In this document: one piece after another, positions 22,187 to 32,178 of the stretch
Layout of the letters: each line of letters begins with the position of its first letter
Position numbering within the stretch: the stretch's first letter is position 1
Source: Armillaria gallica
Taxonomy: Eukaryota > Basidiomycota > Agaricomycetes > Agaricales > Physalacriaceae
NCBI GenBank assembly: GCA_037576215.1
Contig: JBANDB010000006.1
Coordinates: 1,302,001 to 1,366,000 of the forward strand
DNA length: 64,000 nt
Direction: 5' to 3'
Made by a program: the position numbers and the translations under genes
The notes under the pieces: model-generated
Told to the model about the DNA's origin: nothing
The model's database searches: none
Seen by the model: the letters and a program-made list of their open reading frames with translations, nothing else

Positions 22187-24446
22187 CTATGATGTTGCCT
22201 GATGCTTCATCGGCTCCAGTGGGAACGTCAGTTCTGGATAATCATCCCATACACCATCTCCATCCAGAAAGCGTCTGAGGCGTGAGACTTGGGATGAAAG
22301 ATACATAATGATGATCTGCATCTTCACATCCGTAAGCCTCAGCCTGAGAATCTCTTCGCACGTCTTCAGTGCTTGAGATCGGGTACTGACGAACATGTTG
22401 CCAGCGAATCCCATCTCCTTGAGATTGTCGATGAGTTCACCAAATTCGGAACACCATGCCAAGACACCGAGCTGGAGAAATATATAAGTAAGGGGAAGGA
22501 GAAATCTTTTTTGACTTGCCTGTCCGTATTGCTTGTATCTAGCGTACAATACATTGGGCGCCGCACTGAGTGCGAATTCAAAGGCTTCATTCTGAGCTAT
22601 GACGTCTGGATCAGGCACATACGGTGTCCCAACGCTTTGTGGCGCCTTATCATACCAAAGAATTAGTAAGTGGCAGAGATATGAGAAACATTGGACGGAC
22701 CGGTGTAGGTCTTTGTGGAGGAGGATCCTGGAACCACGCGGTTCCAGAATAATCCACTTCACCGCCAAAATCTACGACTTCTCCAGTCTTTCCGTAAAGA
22801 TCCATATTCAAAAGGTGTCCTCTTGCTTCGGTAAAGACGCCTTTAAGAGCAGCGGTGAAGAGATCGGTGGGGTAATTGGTATCAGTGTCAGGATGAGTTG
22901 TCGGAATAAAGATCTGACGGTCTTCCGCGAGAACGGGATGCTTAAGAGATAGTTCTGGCGAAAGTAGAGGGTGGATATGCGTGTGGATTGAGATTGAGCA
23001 AAGCGTAGGAGAGGAGCCAAGTTTCGCGCTTGCCGAAGATTCGTGGGGGAGTGAAGGTGATGATCCGGAGGGCTTAAGTAGAAGACTTGAATGGTCCTGC
23101 AATGTGGCATGAGTCATATGATAGTTATGATCGACACGAGGTGGTCACGCTTACCTGAGACGAGTACAGCTGGTTTTCCTTTTCACTAGCTGAGTATGTG
23201 AAGAAGGATTGCGCTGAGATAGATTTCACAGATGAGCGCCGAGATAGCGACTTGTAATGATTCAAGGACGACGAAGAATTGTTCTTTGAAAACTTGAATG
23301 ATTCAAGGTGAGTGAGCCAGCTGGTGACTTCAAGCGGGGAGAGAGGGGGAGAATCTGAAAGATTGACAAGGCGTGGGGGTATGGGGAGCGGTGGAGGTGA
23401 CGCTGGAACTGCAGAATCTTCTGGAACAGTCGAATCGTGACTTGGTACTCTGTATGGTACCGGAAGGTTTCGGCTTAACCAAGATGGCGAGGGAGGGACG
23501 AAAGATGTCCGTGCGGAAGGATCACAGAGGTCAAGGCCGATACGCGGCGACGGGGATGCTGTCAGCTCAACTGGGTCGACCAGACAATAAGTGATAACTG
23601 GAGGTACAGCCTTGTCAGACTCCTCTGTCGGGGTAGGTGGTAATGGCTTCTCGTTAGAGACCGGTACCTCGTGCAAAGGGGAGGGCGTAGGCTGTCGACG
23701 TCTCCACTTTGCTCGCTTGGTTAGCGACTTGAACCGTTCTGTAGAAAAGATACTCTGTTTCTTAGATGTCTCTGGAACAGTGTCGACAGAGACAACGGAA
23801 GAGGCACTGTGTGGCGCGAGATTGACTACTGAGGTCGCGCCGGTGGGAGTGGGAATATGAGAGTGGGAGGGTCAGGAAAGTCGTCGAGAATGTGATCTGA
23901 GGTATGACTGCTCTTCTTCGTAGGAAAGGGCAGGCGCTGCCTATGTCGTTTCTGTGAAGGGAGGATAGAAACTCGTGAATAGTTTCTGAGGCGATTGAGC
24001 ACAGAAACGTTGTTCACGACTGAAGGCGGCGAAGTGCTGCAAGGTGTCGCGGATAGGTCGTTGGGCTTGTCGCTGTTCCAGTTAAGTATCAGCTGCTGGG
24101 GACTGTCGAGGCTGATAGGAAGGTCGGCAGCGGTCACGACGAAGAAGCTGCTGGCTGCGTCGTCGTCGTCGGTACCAGCAGCGAGTTGTATGGGACCCGG
24201 CCGACTGTTCCGGGGCGAGTTTCGCAAAGAGCCGCGAGGGCGTCTAGCAAATCTCGACTGGATAGTTTTCAGCGACGCCGTTGTGCCTCGGGAAGTCCAG
24301 CGAAAGGGACTTACAAGAACAAAATCCAGGTAAACTTTACCTTTTGACTTGTTCTTGAGACTCAAACTCGTGCAGAACAGGCGGCGAACTCGTCGATAAC
24401 TGAAAAAACCGCAATTGGCCGCCGCCTCGTGGCCGGTGTCGATCAT
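22187..24446 (-). CDS. Conserved protein of unknown function
   Basis: Not assigned to a named family. The N-terminus (ATG at 24446, MIDTGHEAAANCGFF) is basic. A 57-nt in-frame intron (GTAAGT...TATCCAG) can be removed before SRFARRPRGSLR. Ser/Pro-rich segments follow (KPLPPTPTEESDK). The C-terminal half looks folded: HLLNMDLYGKTGEVVDFGG, TAWFQDPPPQRP, then EAFEFALSAAPNVLYARYKQ, LGVLAWCSEFGELIDNLKEM and LRLTDVKMQIIIMYLSSQV. This last helical unit is probably the functional domain. Two oddities: the junction near 23865 is out of frame by one base (indel in a GGG run or a weak 80-nt intron with GTCATA donor), and the intron at 22472-22519 uses GC-AG and is also readable. About 600 residues. Confidence 0.62.
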
Positions 24447-24584
24447 GACACGCGGAACGGATACCGTACTAGCTAGTTCTTTACTCTCTCAGATTACTGA
24501 CAGGAAATGAATGAATGACACTACATCGAGTACAACGAAAGCAATCAGAAAGCTAGATAGAACGCAAATGCCTCAGGCAATACT

Positions 24585-26361
24585 TTACAAATCCACTAGA
24601 TTCGGCGTCACCGTTTCCCTCCTTCTAGTGAGCATGTTACCGAAACGACCAAACCTCTCCTTCACCCAGTCAACACGAAGGTTTCCCAAGCCCGGCGAGG
24701 GAATAAGCATGGCAAACCCACCCATGAACATGATCCCAATGAAAAGCGAGGCTGCAGAATTCCCCATAACGCCATACACCGTGCGTTTGTCGTTAAAAGG
24801 GTACTCAACGCCAATGCTACGCACCCAGGACCCTTCCCCAACTTGTGTAACTTCCGATATCCCCCTACCGGATACGCCACTTACTCCGCCTTCACCCCCA
24901 TCGCACCATAAAACCGTGCTGTCCAGTTCTGCCGCACGCCGCTTTGCTTGTTCCCACATGGCCAAACCTATTGTGGGCTCCCATGTTCTGGCAGGAGCTA
25001 GTATAAGCGCCGGCCTACTTTCAAGCGCAGCCAAAGTTCCGGGAATGGCAAAGTCGAGGCAAATGGAAGCCGTCAACAGAACAGGTCTCGTAAACGGAGG
25101 AGGTGCCCAATCCGGCTTCCTCACGCCCGACGGATTCTTCATGTCCATGGTATAAATGGTGGCAGGGGTAGTAGAATGTACCAGAGAAAATGATTCGGCA
25201 ACTAGTAGGGAAAATTAGCGCGTCAATGCCGAGTGAGAGGAGGAACAGCATACCGGGGACAAGGTGTCGTTTGTAGTATTCCAAATGAGGCGAGGAAGAC
25301 TTGTTGGAGACGACAACCATGCCATTTCGTCTCAACAGACTCCGACCAGTGATATCGGAAGGGTCACGAACAGACTCTTCAAAGGAGACTCCCACATGGG
25401 AACCTCGGATCGACTCCTGTACTTTTGCTAAAGCCGCAGCTCGCTCAGACTCGTCCCGAAAGGTGACTGCCCCTTCAGGCCACAGCAAGACTTCAGCCTT
25501 CCCATCAAGCTTCCTGGTCTCCTGCAAATAATCCTCAAATCTCAACTGGCGATCACGGCGCTTGGGAAGAATACAGCCTACGCTAAACGGCGTGGTGTCT
25601 GAAGAGTAGACAGGAAGTGCAACGTCGGAGACAATGAACGAGGGTATCGTCAAAGCGGCCAGGAGGGTGGTCAGACACACAACACAACGCCACGAAGGCA
25701 TAGAAGATGCCGCTTTCGCTTCTTCGTCTTCTGAACTAGCGACGTGATTGCCAAGTAACGGCTCTTCTTCCCCAAGGGACTTTGAACTCATGAGCCATGC
25801 TCCGGCCATTTCTGAGACGACGACCGCCCAAGCTGCGGCGATCCAGTCATCCATTACCGGCCCCGTCAATTTCAACATCCAATTATACCCCATGGTGTCA
25901 ATGACCGGCGCCCACGAGGCGAGGCGTCCGATCGGACTGACAGAAGACACCCCCCACCATACAGCAGCCCATAATGCCGGAAACAACATGATCTGGGACC
26001 ATGGTGATGGCACCCGCGATCTGAGTTTGGTGTGAATGTACAAAGTAGCCAGAGTTATGGCAGAAGTGATTGATCCCCCAAGGAACAGGAGGGCAAGGGA
26101 AGAAGCAGGGGAGGAAAGGGCATGAATGGCAGGTGCAAGCAAAATGATGAATTTGGCCAAAGACAGGTTGAGCCACAAGGCAGCCTGCTGCGCTGCATCC
26201 GGACGATTCACGAGCAGCAGGCCGTAGACAAGAAGGGCGGAAAGGTGAAGGACAGTAGGAATAAGCGTAGCCGAAGAGGTTGCAAGGACTGCTGTGCCGA
26301 AAGTCAGAGCATTGAAAATCAGATGGGGGTGGTCGATCAGAATGAGTCGGCGGGCCGACAT
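24585..26361 (-). CDS. Membrane carbon-nitrogen hydrolase, Lnt-like
   Basis: A nitrilase-superfamily domain on a multi-pass membrane N-terminus, the layout of bacterial apolipoprotein N-acyltransferase. Two exons (intron 25202-25253) give ~574 residues. Residues 1-250 contain about seven hydrophobic segments (for example TSSATLIPTVLHLSALLVYG and SQIMLFPALWAAVWWGVSS). The hydrolase part starts near 258. The catalytic triad is visible: Glu296 (LLWPEGAV), Lys364 (YYKRHLVPVAES) and Cys417 (LLTASICLDFAIPG). A final hydrophobic segment (SAASLFIGIMFMGGFAMLI) lies near the C-terminus. The substrate is unknown: fungi lack bacterial lipoproteins, so acyl transfer or amide hydrolysis on a membrane lipid or GPI-like substrate is only a guess. 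The start codon at 26361 has no competing upstream ATG in frame. Confidence 0.78.
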
Positions 26362-26841
26362 GGTTTACGATGTCTTGAAAAAACTCTGTATGCGTACTTG
26401 TGTAAGTGTAGAGAGTAAGGATGAAGCTTTGAAGCTGTATGTGTGCGCAAGCGCTCGACAGTCACAAGTAGTACTGGTGGCTGTCCAAGTGCCTTCTTGA
26501 TGGTAAGCGCTGCGAGGTTCGACTTATATATGTCTGGGAAAATCTTATCTGATAAAATTAGGCGCCTGACTGCGCATTACTATCAGCTGAATCACAGCCG
26601 CGTACAAAAAGCCAATTAGATGTCCTCGATACCCAGGACTGCGGTCACAATGCCATAATGGCCACCATACCCGGCAGAAATGAGCGTCAGAATTCATAAG
26701 GAGAAAAACCTGAATCTAATCCGATTGATAAGGCTTCCAGGCCATTCCGGATGTGATAAGAAATGATATAAAAGACAGAGAGGAGACCTCTGGCCTCCAT
26801 CAACCGTACATCCAGCTGCTCCTTGATAAGAAAACCTGACA
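26362..26841. other. Divergent spacer, hydrolase / metallothionein
   Basis: 480 bases between divergent starts. The right part is the metallothionein promoter with a TATA box (see 26767-26773). No obvious metal-response element matching TGCRCNC was found on a visual scan; the region should be scanned computationally on both strands. Confidence 0.5.
26767..26773 (+). promoter_or_regulatory. TATA box of the metallothionein gene
   Basis: TATAAAA lies 69 bases upstream of the metallothionein ATG and is followed by a purine-rich stretch. A strong TATA box suits an inducible metal-response gene. Position and match are seen directly; function is inferred. Confidence 0.55.
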
Positions 26842-27099
26842 ATGGTAGGTGTCCCTTCTCATTACCGCGATGGCCCAGCTAACTCGACGACAGCCTGAAT
26901 CTTGCTCTACGACCACCAAGGAGACCTGCTCCTACCCAAGCTGCGCTTGTGGTAACGACCCCACCAAGAACAGGGCCAACTGTGGCTCCACCACCTGCTC
27001 TTGCTCGTCGTATGTGCCGGTCCAATCAACCTGCATTTTTTTCTAAACTAACGCTCTCCTTTCAGCTGCGGCTGCAAGCCCGGCGAATGCAAATGCTGA
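26842..27099 (+). CDS. Metallothionein, 50 residues, three exons
   Basis: Small cysteine-rich metal-binding protein, probably sequestering Cu(I), Zn or Cd in the cytosol. Exons: 26842-26844 (the ATG alone), 26894-27009, 27066-27099; introns of 49 nt (GTAGGT...GACAG) and 56 nt (GTATGT...TTTCAG). The product has 11 cysteines at 5, 13, 18, 20, 31, 36, 38, 41, 43, 48 and 50. These include CAC, CSC, CGC and a terminal CKC; the C-terminus reads SSCGCKPGECKC. There are no aromatics except one Tyr and no His. The two exon joins are needed for the Cys pattern: reading intron 2 replaces the last four cysteines with VPVQSTCIFF. Too short to stand out as an open frame. Preceded by a TATA box. Metal preference cannot be told from sequence. 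Confidence 0.78.
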
Positions 27100-27216
27100 A
27101 AGAACTGGATGGTCGAGATAAGATACAAAGAGTGTACAAGAAGAAAGACGTGTCTGTATTGAATGAATTAGCAGACTATATATGCTTTTTTAAGAATCGT
27201 TCTCACGTTAATGTCA

Positions 27217-27942
27217 CTACTCGTTCATAGGCTCAGCGGCCGCAAATGGGTCCACGGTATCATCCATCAGTGGGCCTCCCATGAGAGCGTCAGAAGGTTC
27301 CAACTGTGTCAAGTCGTGTGTATCTTCCAACCCCAGTCCGTCCGGCCCAAAGCTTGACATGTCCAACTCCATCCCATCGTTCTCGACATTGAGTTTGTCT
27401 ACATCCTCGAGACTGGTGTCAAGAGGCTTTAGCGATGCCTCAAGGACATCTGCGGCGTCATCCATCGTCAGGTCGTCATTTATGGGCGGTTCTAATGACA
27501 ATTGCGCCGGGTCGGGTGAGGGAGGTTTTGTGGGTGGTTCTGTACTCTGGCTCTGTGTGGGAGCTTCTGGTACCTCGGACCCGTTTTGCGCTGCTTCCGC
27601 GTCGACAGCATTGGGCTTGTCGTCCTGTTCGTCCTGTTCCCCTTCGTCATCGACGTCAACGGCCTCAGGTTCATCAGGCAGAGGTGCCAGAGGTTCATCA
27701 GCGTCATGGTCATCTTCATTGAATTGCTGAAGCGATGTCAGCAAGTACTAGCTGTAACAGAATAAGACACGCACTTGTATTTTATCCGTCTTGACCCATT
27801 TGAACACCTTCAACGTTGAATTGACGGACTGACCCTCTGGAGTTACCCAGACTTTCTCCCAGCAAGGAACCGGCTGCATTAGCTGGCGACGGGCAGCTTC
27901 CGTCGTCGCGTTGCTTACTCCAATCCGTCTTCGAGTGGACAT
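27217..27942 (-). CDS. BCL7-like N-terminal domain protein, acidic tail
   Basis: A ~225-residue protein. The first 56 residues resemble the BCL7 N-terminal region of SWI/SNF (BAF) subunits: basic MSTRRRIGVSN, a helix (ATTEAARRQLMQ), then the Trp-rich core WEKVWVTPEG followed by LKVFKWVKTDK, matching the WEKKWV...L+I+KWV pattern of animal BCL7. Exon 2 (intron 27727-27774) encodes a very acidic, Pro-rich tail (QFNEDDHDADEPLAPL and onward) with hydrophobic patches such as DDAADVLEASL and ELDMSSFGPDG, which look like activation-domain motifs. Expected to be nuclear and chromatin-associated, by family analogy only. Tandem with MED7, whose stop lies 199 bases upstream of this ATG. The match rests on about 30 residues, so the family call is tentative. 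Confidence 0.6.
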
Positions 27943-28141
27943 AGTACGGGGCGAGTTCACGTCCGAAGAAAAGCGAGGGCTGAGTACTACTGTAGTATGT
28001 TGAGGAACTAAGTAGGAAAGGTCTATTTTGACCACGTGGCGTCGGCTTCGAACTGGTTCACCGCGAAATATGATAGATCGAATCGAATTATATACAGTGT
28101 TATTTAGTACTTATGAATACAATATACAGGTCAAATGTCAT

Positions 28142-29176
28142 TCAGAGTTCTTCCGCCCAGCGAAGTACGTCTTCATTGCTCGGTCCATGCTCATCCTACA
28201 CAGCTTAGTCGATGCGCAACGAAAACAAGAGGGGAAAACACGCACAGTTCGAATTCCGGAGGGCTGAATATCCGTGTGCTGAAACGCGGTGAGCGAGACA
28301 TTTTCATTCATCTGAGACGAATTTTGTGCAGATGCCCGAAGTTCCGCCAGTTTAGTTTCAAGGGAGTCGCATTTCCTGTTTCCAAATGTCAGAAGTAGAA
28401 AGAACAGCGAAGAGCGATCGTACGCGTGAAGTGCAGCGGTTTCTTCTCTCCGAAGTTCTAGTTGGCGCTTCATGATGAGTTCTAGATTACCCCTCGCCTA
28501 CAACCCTAGGTAACTAGTGTCAGATGATTTGAGGAGGTGATGTACCTGGACAGGCCGGAGGTCATTTGCTGCAGCTAGTATGTTCTGGCTTAAGATAGAT
28601 ATCCAGTCGACGTGACGCTTCCATTCGGGCTCCACGTTCTCACGAGAAGAGTTTGTCAGAGGTGGAGCGAGCAGAGCGGACGTGAGATAGGAATATGTCA
28701 CGAGAAGGGAACGCAACACGGATAGCAACGCCGGTCGTCGGTCTGTGGGACGATGAGTAGATGCGATCATGAGAATGACCCGGGAGAACGCACCAGCACT
28801 AGGATCGGAAGGGTATAGCTGTGTTATACCTGCCTCCGCCAGCGGGGGAATCGTCTCCTTGACCTGCCGAATACATAAGCGACGGTACAGATGGCGAAGA
28901 GGATGCTGTTCGCACCGACCAACGGTCGCCAAACACGTCGTAATAGGCGTCAGGCTCATCGAGAATCCAGTCAACGCGTGGTTTCTCAAGTTGCTTCAAT
29001 GGCCAGTCTGGTACGTCCACCTGATCGGACAAGACCTCCTGTTGATTGGGGTTCTCCTCATCGGGCGCCCGTTCATTGAGCAGGGCCAGTAGCTTGAGAT
29101 TGTGAGTCGTGTAACGAGTATAATGCGACGGCGGCGAGGGGAAGGGATTTCGCAGTTCAGCCTCGTCGTCGTCCAT
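28142..29176 (-). CDS. MED7: Mediator complex subunit 7
   Basis: Middle-module subunit of Mediator, bridging transcription factors and RNA polymerase II in the nucleus. The ATG at 29176 gives MDDDEAELRNPFPSPPSHYT and YTTHNLKLLALL, the Med7 opening (FPxPPxxY...FT..NL). Then come TIPPLAEAGITQLYPSDPS, equivalent to the conserved LxExGIxQLYP, and a long helical stretch (RRPALLSVLRSLLVTYSYL; VDWISILSQNILAAANDLRP). The coiled coil that pairs with Med21 follows (ARGNLELIMKRQLELRREE; CDSLETKLAELRAS). The C-terminus DEHGPSNEDVLRWAEEL comes from a separate last exon. About 261 residues, near the family's usual size. Introns are all GT-AG; one falls between LHA and KCDSL. Divergent from the CoA-ligase gene (239 bases between starts). 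Confidence 0.85.
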
Positions 29177-29292
29177 AGCGAACCAGTGCGGTTTTCCCAC
29201 GAACTGCGCAGGCGGAGTTGAGCCAAGGCAAGGTGATCGATCAGAATCTCAAATTAAACCACCCCAACGATCTAAGACAAGTTCCATCCGCC

Positions 29293-29298
29293 TATAAA
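29293..29298 (+). promoter_or_regulatory. Possible TATA box upstream of the CoA-ligase gene
   Basis: TATAAA lies 118 bases upstream of the ATG at 29416 in the short spacer shared with MED7. Seen directly; function is inferred and weak. Confidence 0.3.
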
Positions 29299-29415
29299 GT
29301 GAGCGATGTCCCTCTCTTTTCCCATCTTTTTTCTTCCTGCCTTTTTCGTCGGTAAGTAGACGCCCAGTATCCACTTCTTCGTACGTTTACCCGCGTCTGC
29401 AGTACACCTACTACC

Positions 29416-32074
29416 ATGGAATTCTCGGGTCCAGCGTTGAACGTTGACATCCCTAATCTCACCGTCCCTCAATTCATTCTCGACTCGCCACACGATTCGC
29501 GGCCCCACAGGAAGGGCGATATACCCTGGTTCATCGAAGATGGCACTGGCCGTACTCTTTGTTACGCCGAGGTGGTTATCCTTAACATGCCAATCTCAGG
29601 GCGCTCACGTGCTACAGGTCCACCGACGTACGCAAGGGCTGGCGAACGCGCTAAGTTTGAGATGGAGTTTGTGTAAGTCACCTTGACTCCCATATCAGCT
29701 ATTTTATTGATCGCAGATCTAGCTGAGGACGATGTCGGTACGTCGCGTCTGAGATCGGGCCGTCGCGTCAGAACTGAGACCATCCAGTCTGCATCTTTAG
29801 CCCTAACCACATTTGTAACTGTCTTCTTTATGCGCGTCGAGCGGACTTTCTCATCGTTTCCCCGCAGATTATCCTATCTCTATATGGGCCGTCCATAGGG
29901 TGGGGGGCATAATAACGTAACACTATTCCGTCTCTAGAATTCAACATTTCATAAAAGACGTTTTATAGACCCGCCAACCCGAGCTACACGGCCGAAGAAC
30001 TCATACACCAGCTACAAACGGCGAATGCCAATGCTATTATCGTATACTCTGCTTTCCTTCCCACTGCTCTTGAGGCCGCGCGCATTGTCGGCATCCCAAA
30101 CGACCGTATCGTATTGATAGATGGTCCAGGCAACCATGCTCATACCTCCATCGAGAGTCTGATGGAATACGGCAATAGCAAGCCAATAAACTTTGCCGAA
30201 CGAAGATTAAGCCCCGGAGAATCAAAGACAAAGCTCGCATTCCTCTCTTTCTCCAGCGGAACAACCGGTGAGTGTGGCAGCAACTTCTATTTGTGGTTCG
30301 ACATTGACATGGTGTTCAGGAAAGGCCAAGGTAATCCAGGCTACCGTTCCATTGCGTTGGCCCACTGAAACGCGTAACAGGCTGTTGAAATACCTCATCG
30401 GTCTATCGTATCGAATGTCTTGCAAAGCACGGCTCATATGAGCGGTGACAGAGATCCTCACAAAAGGATGATGCCTGGAGATGTCTCGCTGGGAGGTATG
30501 TTCGTTCTATGTCTGTGTGTGTTATTGATATCATGAATCTGTCAGTCCTACCATTCTTCCGTGAGTGTCACTTGTACCTTGGAATTAAACTCTGTCTTAT
30601 AAGGCACAGATATCTATGGACTCATTGTTACGGTGAGTGGTATATTTCGTCACCGGGGTGGTAAACTGACAGTCCATTTTAGCTCCATTACATGTTGTTC
30701 AACGGTGTAAGTTGGTTTTGCGAGTCAGTCTGCTGGAACCAATGCTCATGAATGACAGCTATCTGTCGTTGTAATCCCGAAATTCAACTTCAAGGGACTC
30801 TTACGGAGCATCGATCGTTACCGAATCACCCATCTATTGTAAGACTGACGTACCATTTGTTTTGATATTCCGAATGACTCTGTCACAAGTGTCGTTCCTC
30901 CACAAGTCGTGCTTCTATGCAAGGTGCGTTGCACCCCAGTCAACTAGGCGCGTGTATGAATGTGGTCTTGTAGTATCCTGCTATTCGAGATCACGACTTC
31001 TCACATGTCAAGTTTCTAATGTGTGGAGCTGCACCATTGTCCGGAGATCTGTATGTGCAACTTGCAAAGGTGTTCCCGAATGCTATGATTGGTCAAGGAT
31101 ATGGTTTGTTGTTGTGTCGGGTTCACATCTGACTCCTGGCTAATGACGACTGTAGGGCTTACGGAGACTGCTACGTCTGTCGTCGCAATGGACCCTATCA
31201 AACTGCACGGAACGATTGGGGCCGCAGGTCAACTTTTGCCTGGTATTGTTGCGCGAGTCGTTAAAGCAGATGGATCGTTGGCGCGAGAAGGCGAACAAGG
31301 AGAACTCATCGTTACAGGGCCTTCCATGGCACTGAGGTACAGGAACAACGAAGAAGCGTAAGTCCAGCTGCTGGTACTCATAAATCAAAGGCTCATGGCA
31401 GCAGGACGAAGAGCACTTTTGTTAACGGATGGGTCCATACTGGCGATGAAGTCATCATCCGGAACAATGAGGTTTTCGTTGTAGACAGACTCAAGGTAGG
31501 ACCTTGTTTAACTATCAGTCTATGGGTACTAACCTCCTTGTGCAGGAAATGATGAAGGTATTAATAATACTTCGAAAACCGGATCGTACTTATCCATGTG
31601 GTACCAGGTCAGGGGATTCCAAGTTGCGCCAGCTGAGCTTGAAGGCCACCTTCTGCTACATACATCCGTGGCAGATTGCTGTGTCGTTCCAGTGCCGGAT
31701 GATTATAGCGGCGAATTGCCGATGGCGTTTGTAGTCCTAGAGCCAGGACTACGGAAGCGAATTGGTGTGAATCTGAATGAAATATCCAAGCTAAAAGCCA
31801 CTCTCATCAAGGCAAGAGCGATTTTGTTTTGGTTATCAGATCTGACTAACTGTATTACCAGCATGTTTCCGATTCAAAAGTAAAGTACAAATGGCTGGCT
31901 GGCGGGGTTGAATTTATCGACCGTATCCCCAAGAATCCTTCAGGTAAAATAGTAAGTTTCAAATGCTCTCACCAATCGCTATTCTCTAAACATCACAACC
32001 ACCTCTAGCTTCGACGAGTACTGCGTGAACAGGCTAGGAAGAGGAAATCCGTAGAAGTACAAGCCAAACTGTAG
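29416..32074 (+). CDS. 4-coumarate-CoA ligase-like acyl-CoA synthetase, peroxisomal
   Basis: ANL-superfamily enzyme that adenylates an aromatic or fatty acid and transfers it to CoA. The ATG at 29416 opens MEFSGPALNVDIPNLTVPQF. Motifs in order: CIFSPNH, the P-loop LSFSSGTTGKAK, PHRSIVSNVLQ, HIYGLIV, MCGAAPLSG, GQGYGLTETA, the hinge region NGWVHTGDE, VVDRLKEMMK, VRGFQVAPAELE and the catalytic-lysine loop KNPSGKILRR. The C-terminus is AKL, a canonical PTS1 peroxisome signal. About 575 residues. The gene is unusually fragmented, with coding exons of 15 nt (30546-30560), 23 nt (30610-30632), 24 nt (30683-30706), 34 nt (30890-30923) and 12 nt (31546-31557). All must be included to keep motifs continuous. 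Substrate is not predictable; no biosynthetic partner genes are adjacent. Confidence 0.83.
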
Positions 32075-32178
32075 ACCCGCATTTATTACCACAATTGTAC
32101 ATCTGTTCCGCTACGATATTCCCCATTTGGCCGCGTGTCGCCGGCATTACAAAAAAATTAATCTTTGCCTGAGACGCC

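Noticed and set aside
24511..25155. 214-residue plus-strand open frame
   Set aside because: It is fully antisense to the conserved C-terminal part of the membrane hydrolase, which has clear catalytic motifs on the other strand.
27281..27730. 149-residue Ser-rich plus-strand frame
   Set aside because: Antisense of the acidic tail of the BCL7-like protein; GAY codons read backwards give Ser/Ile strings.
29416..32074. Secondary-metabolite cluster around the CoA ligase
   Set aside because: Neighbours are MED7, mS23 and RPN5; no P450, oxidase, transporter or synthase is present, and the PTS1 points to catabolism.
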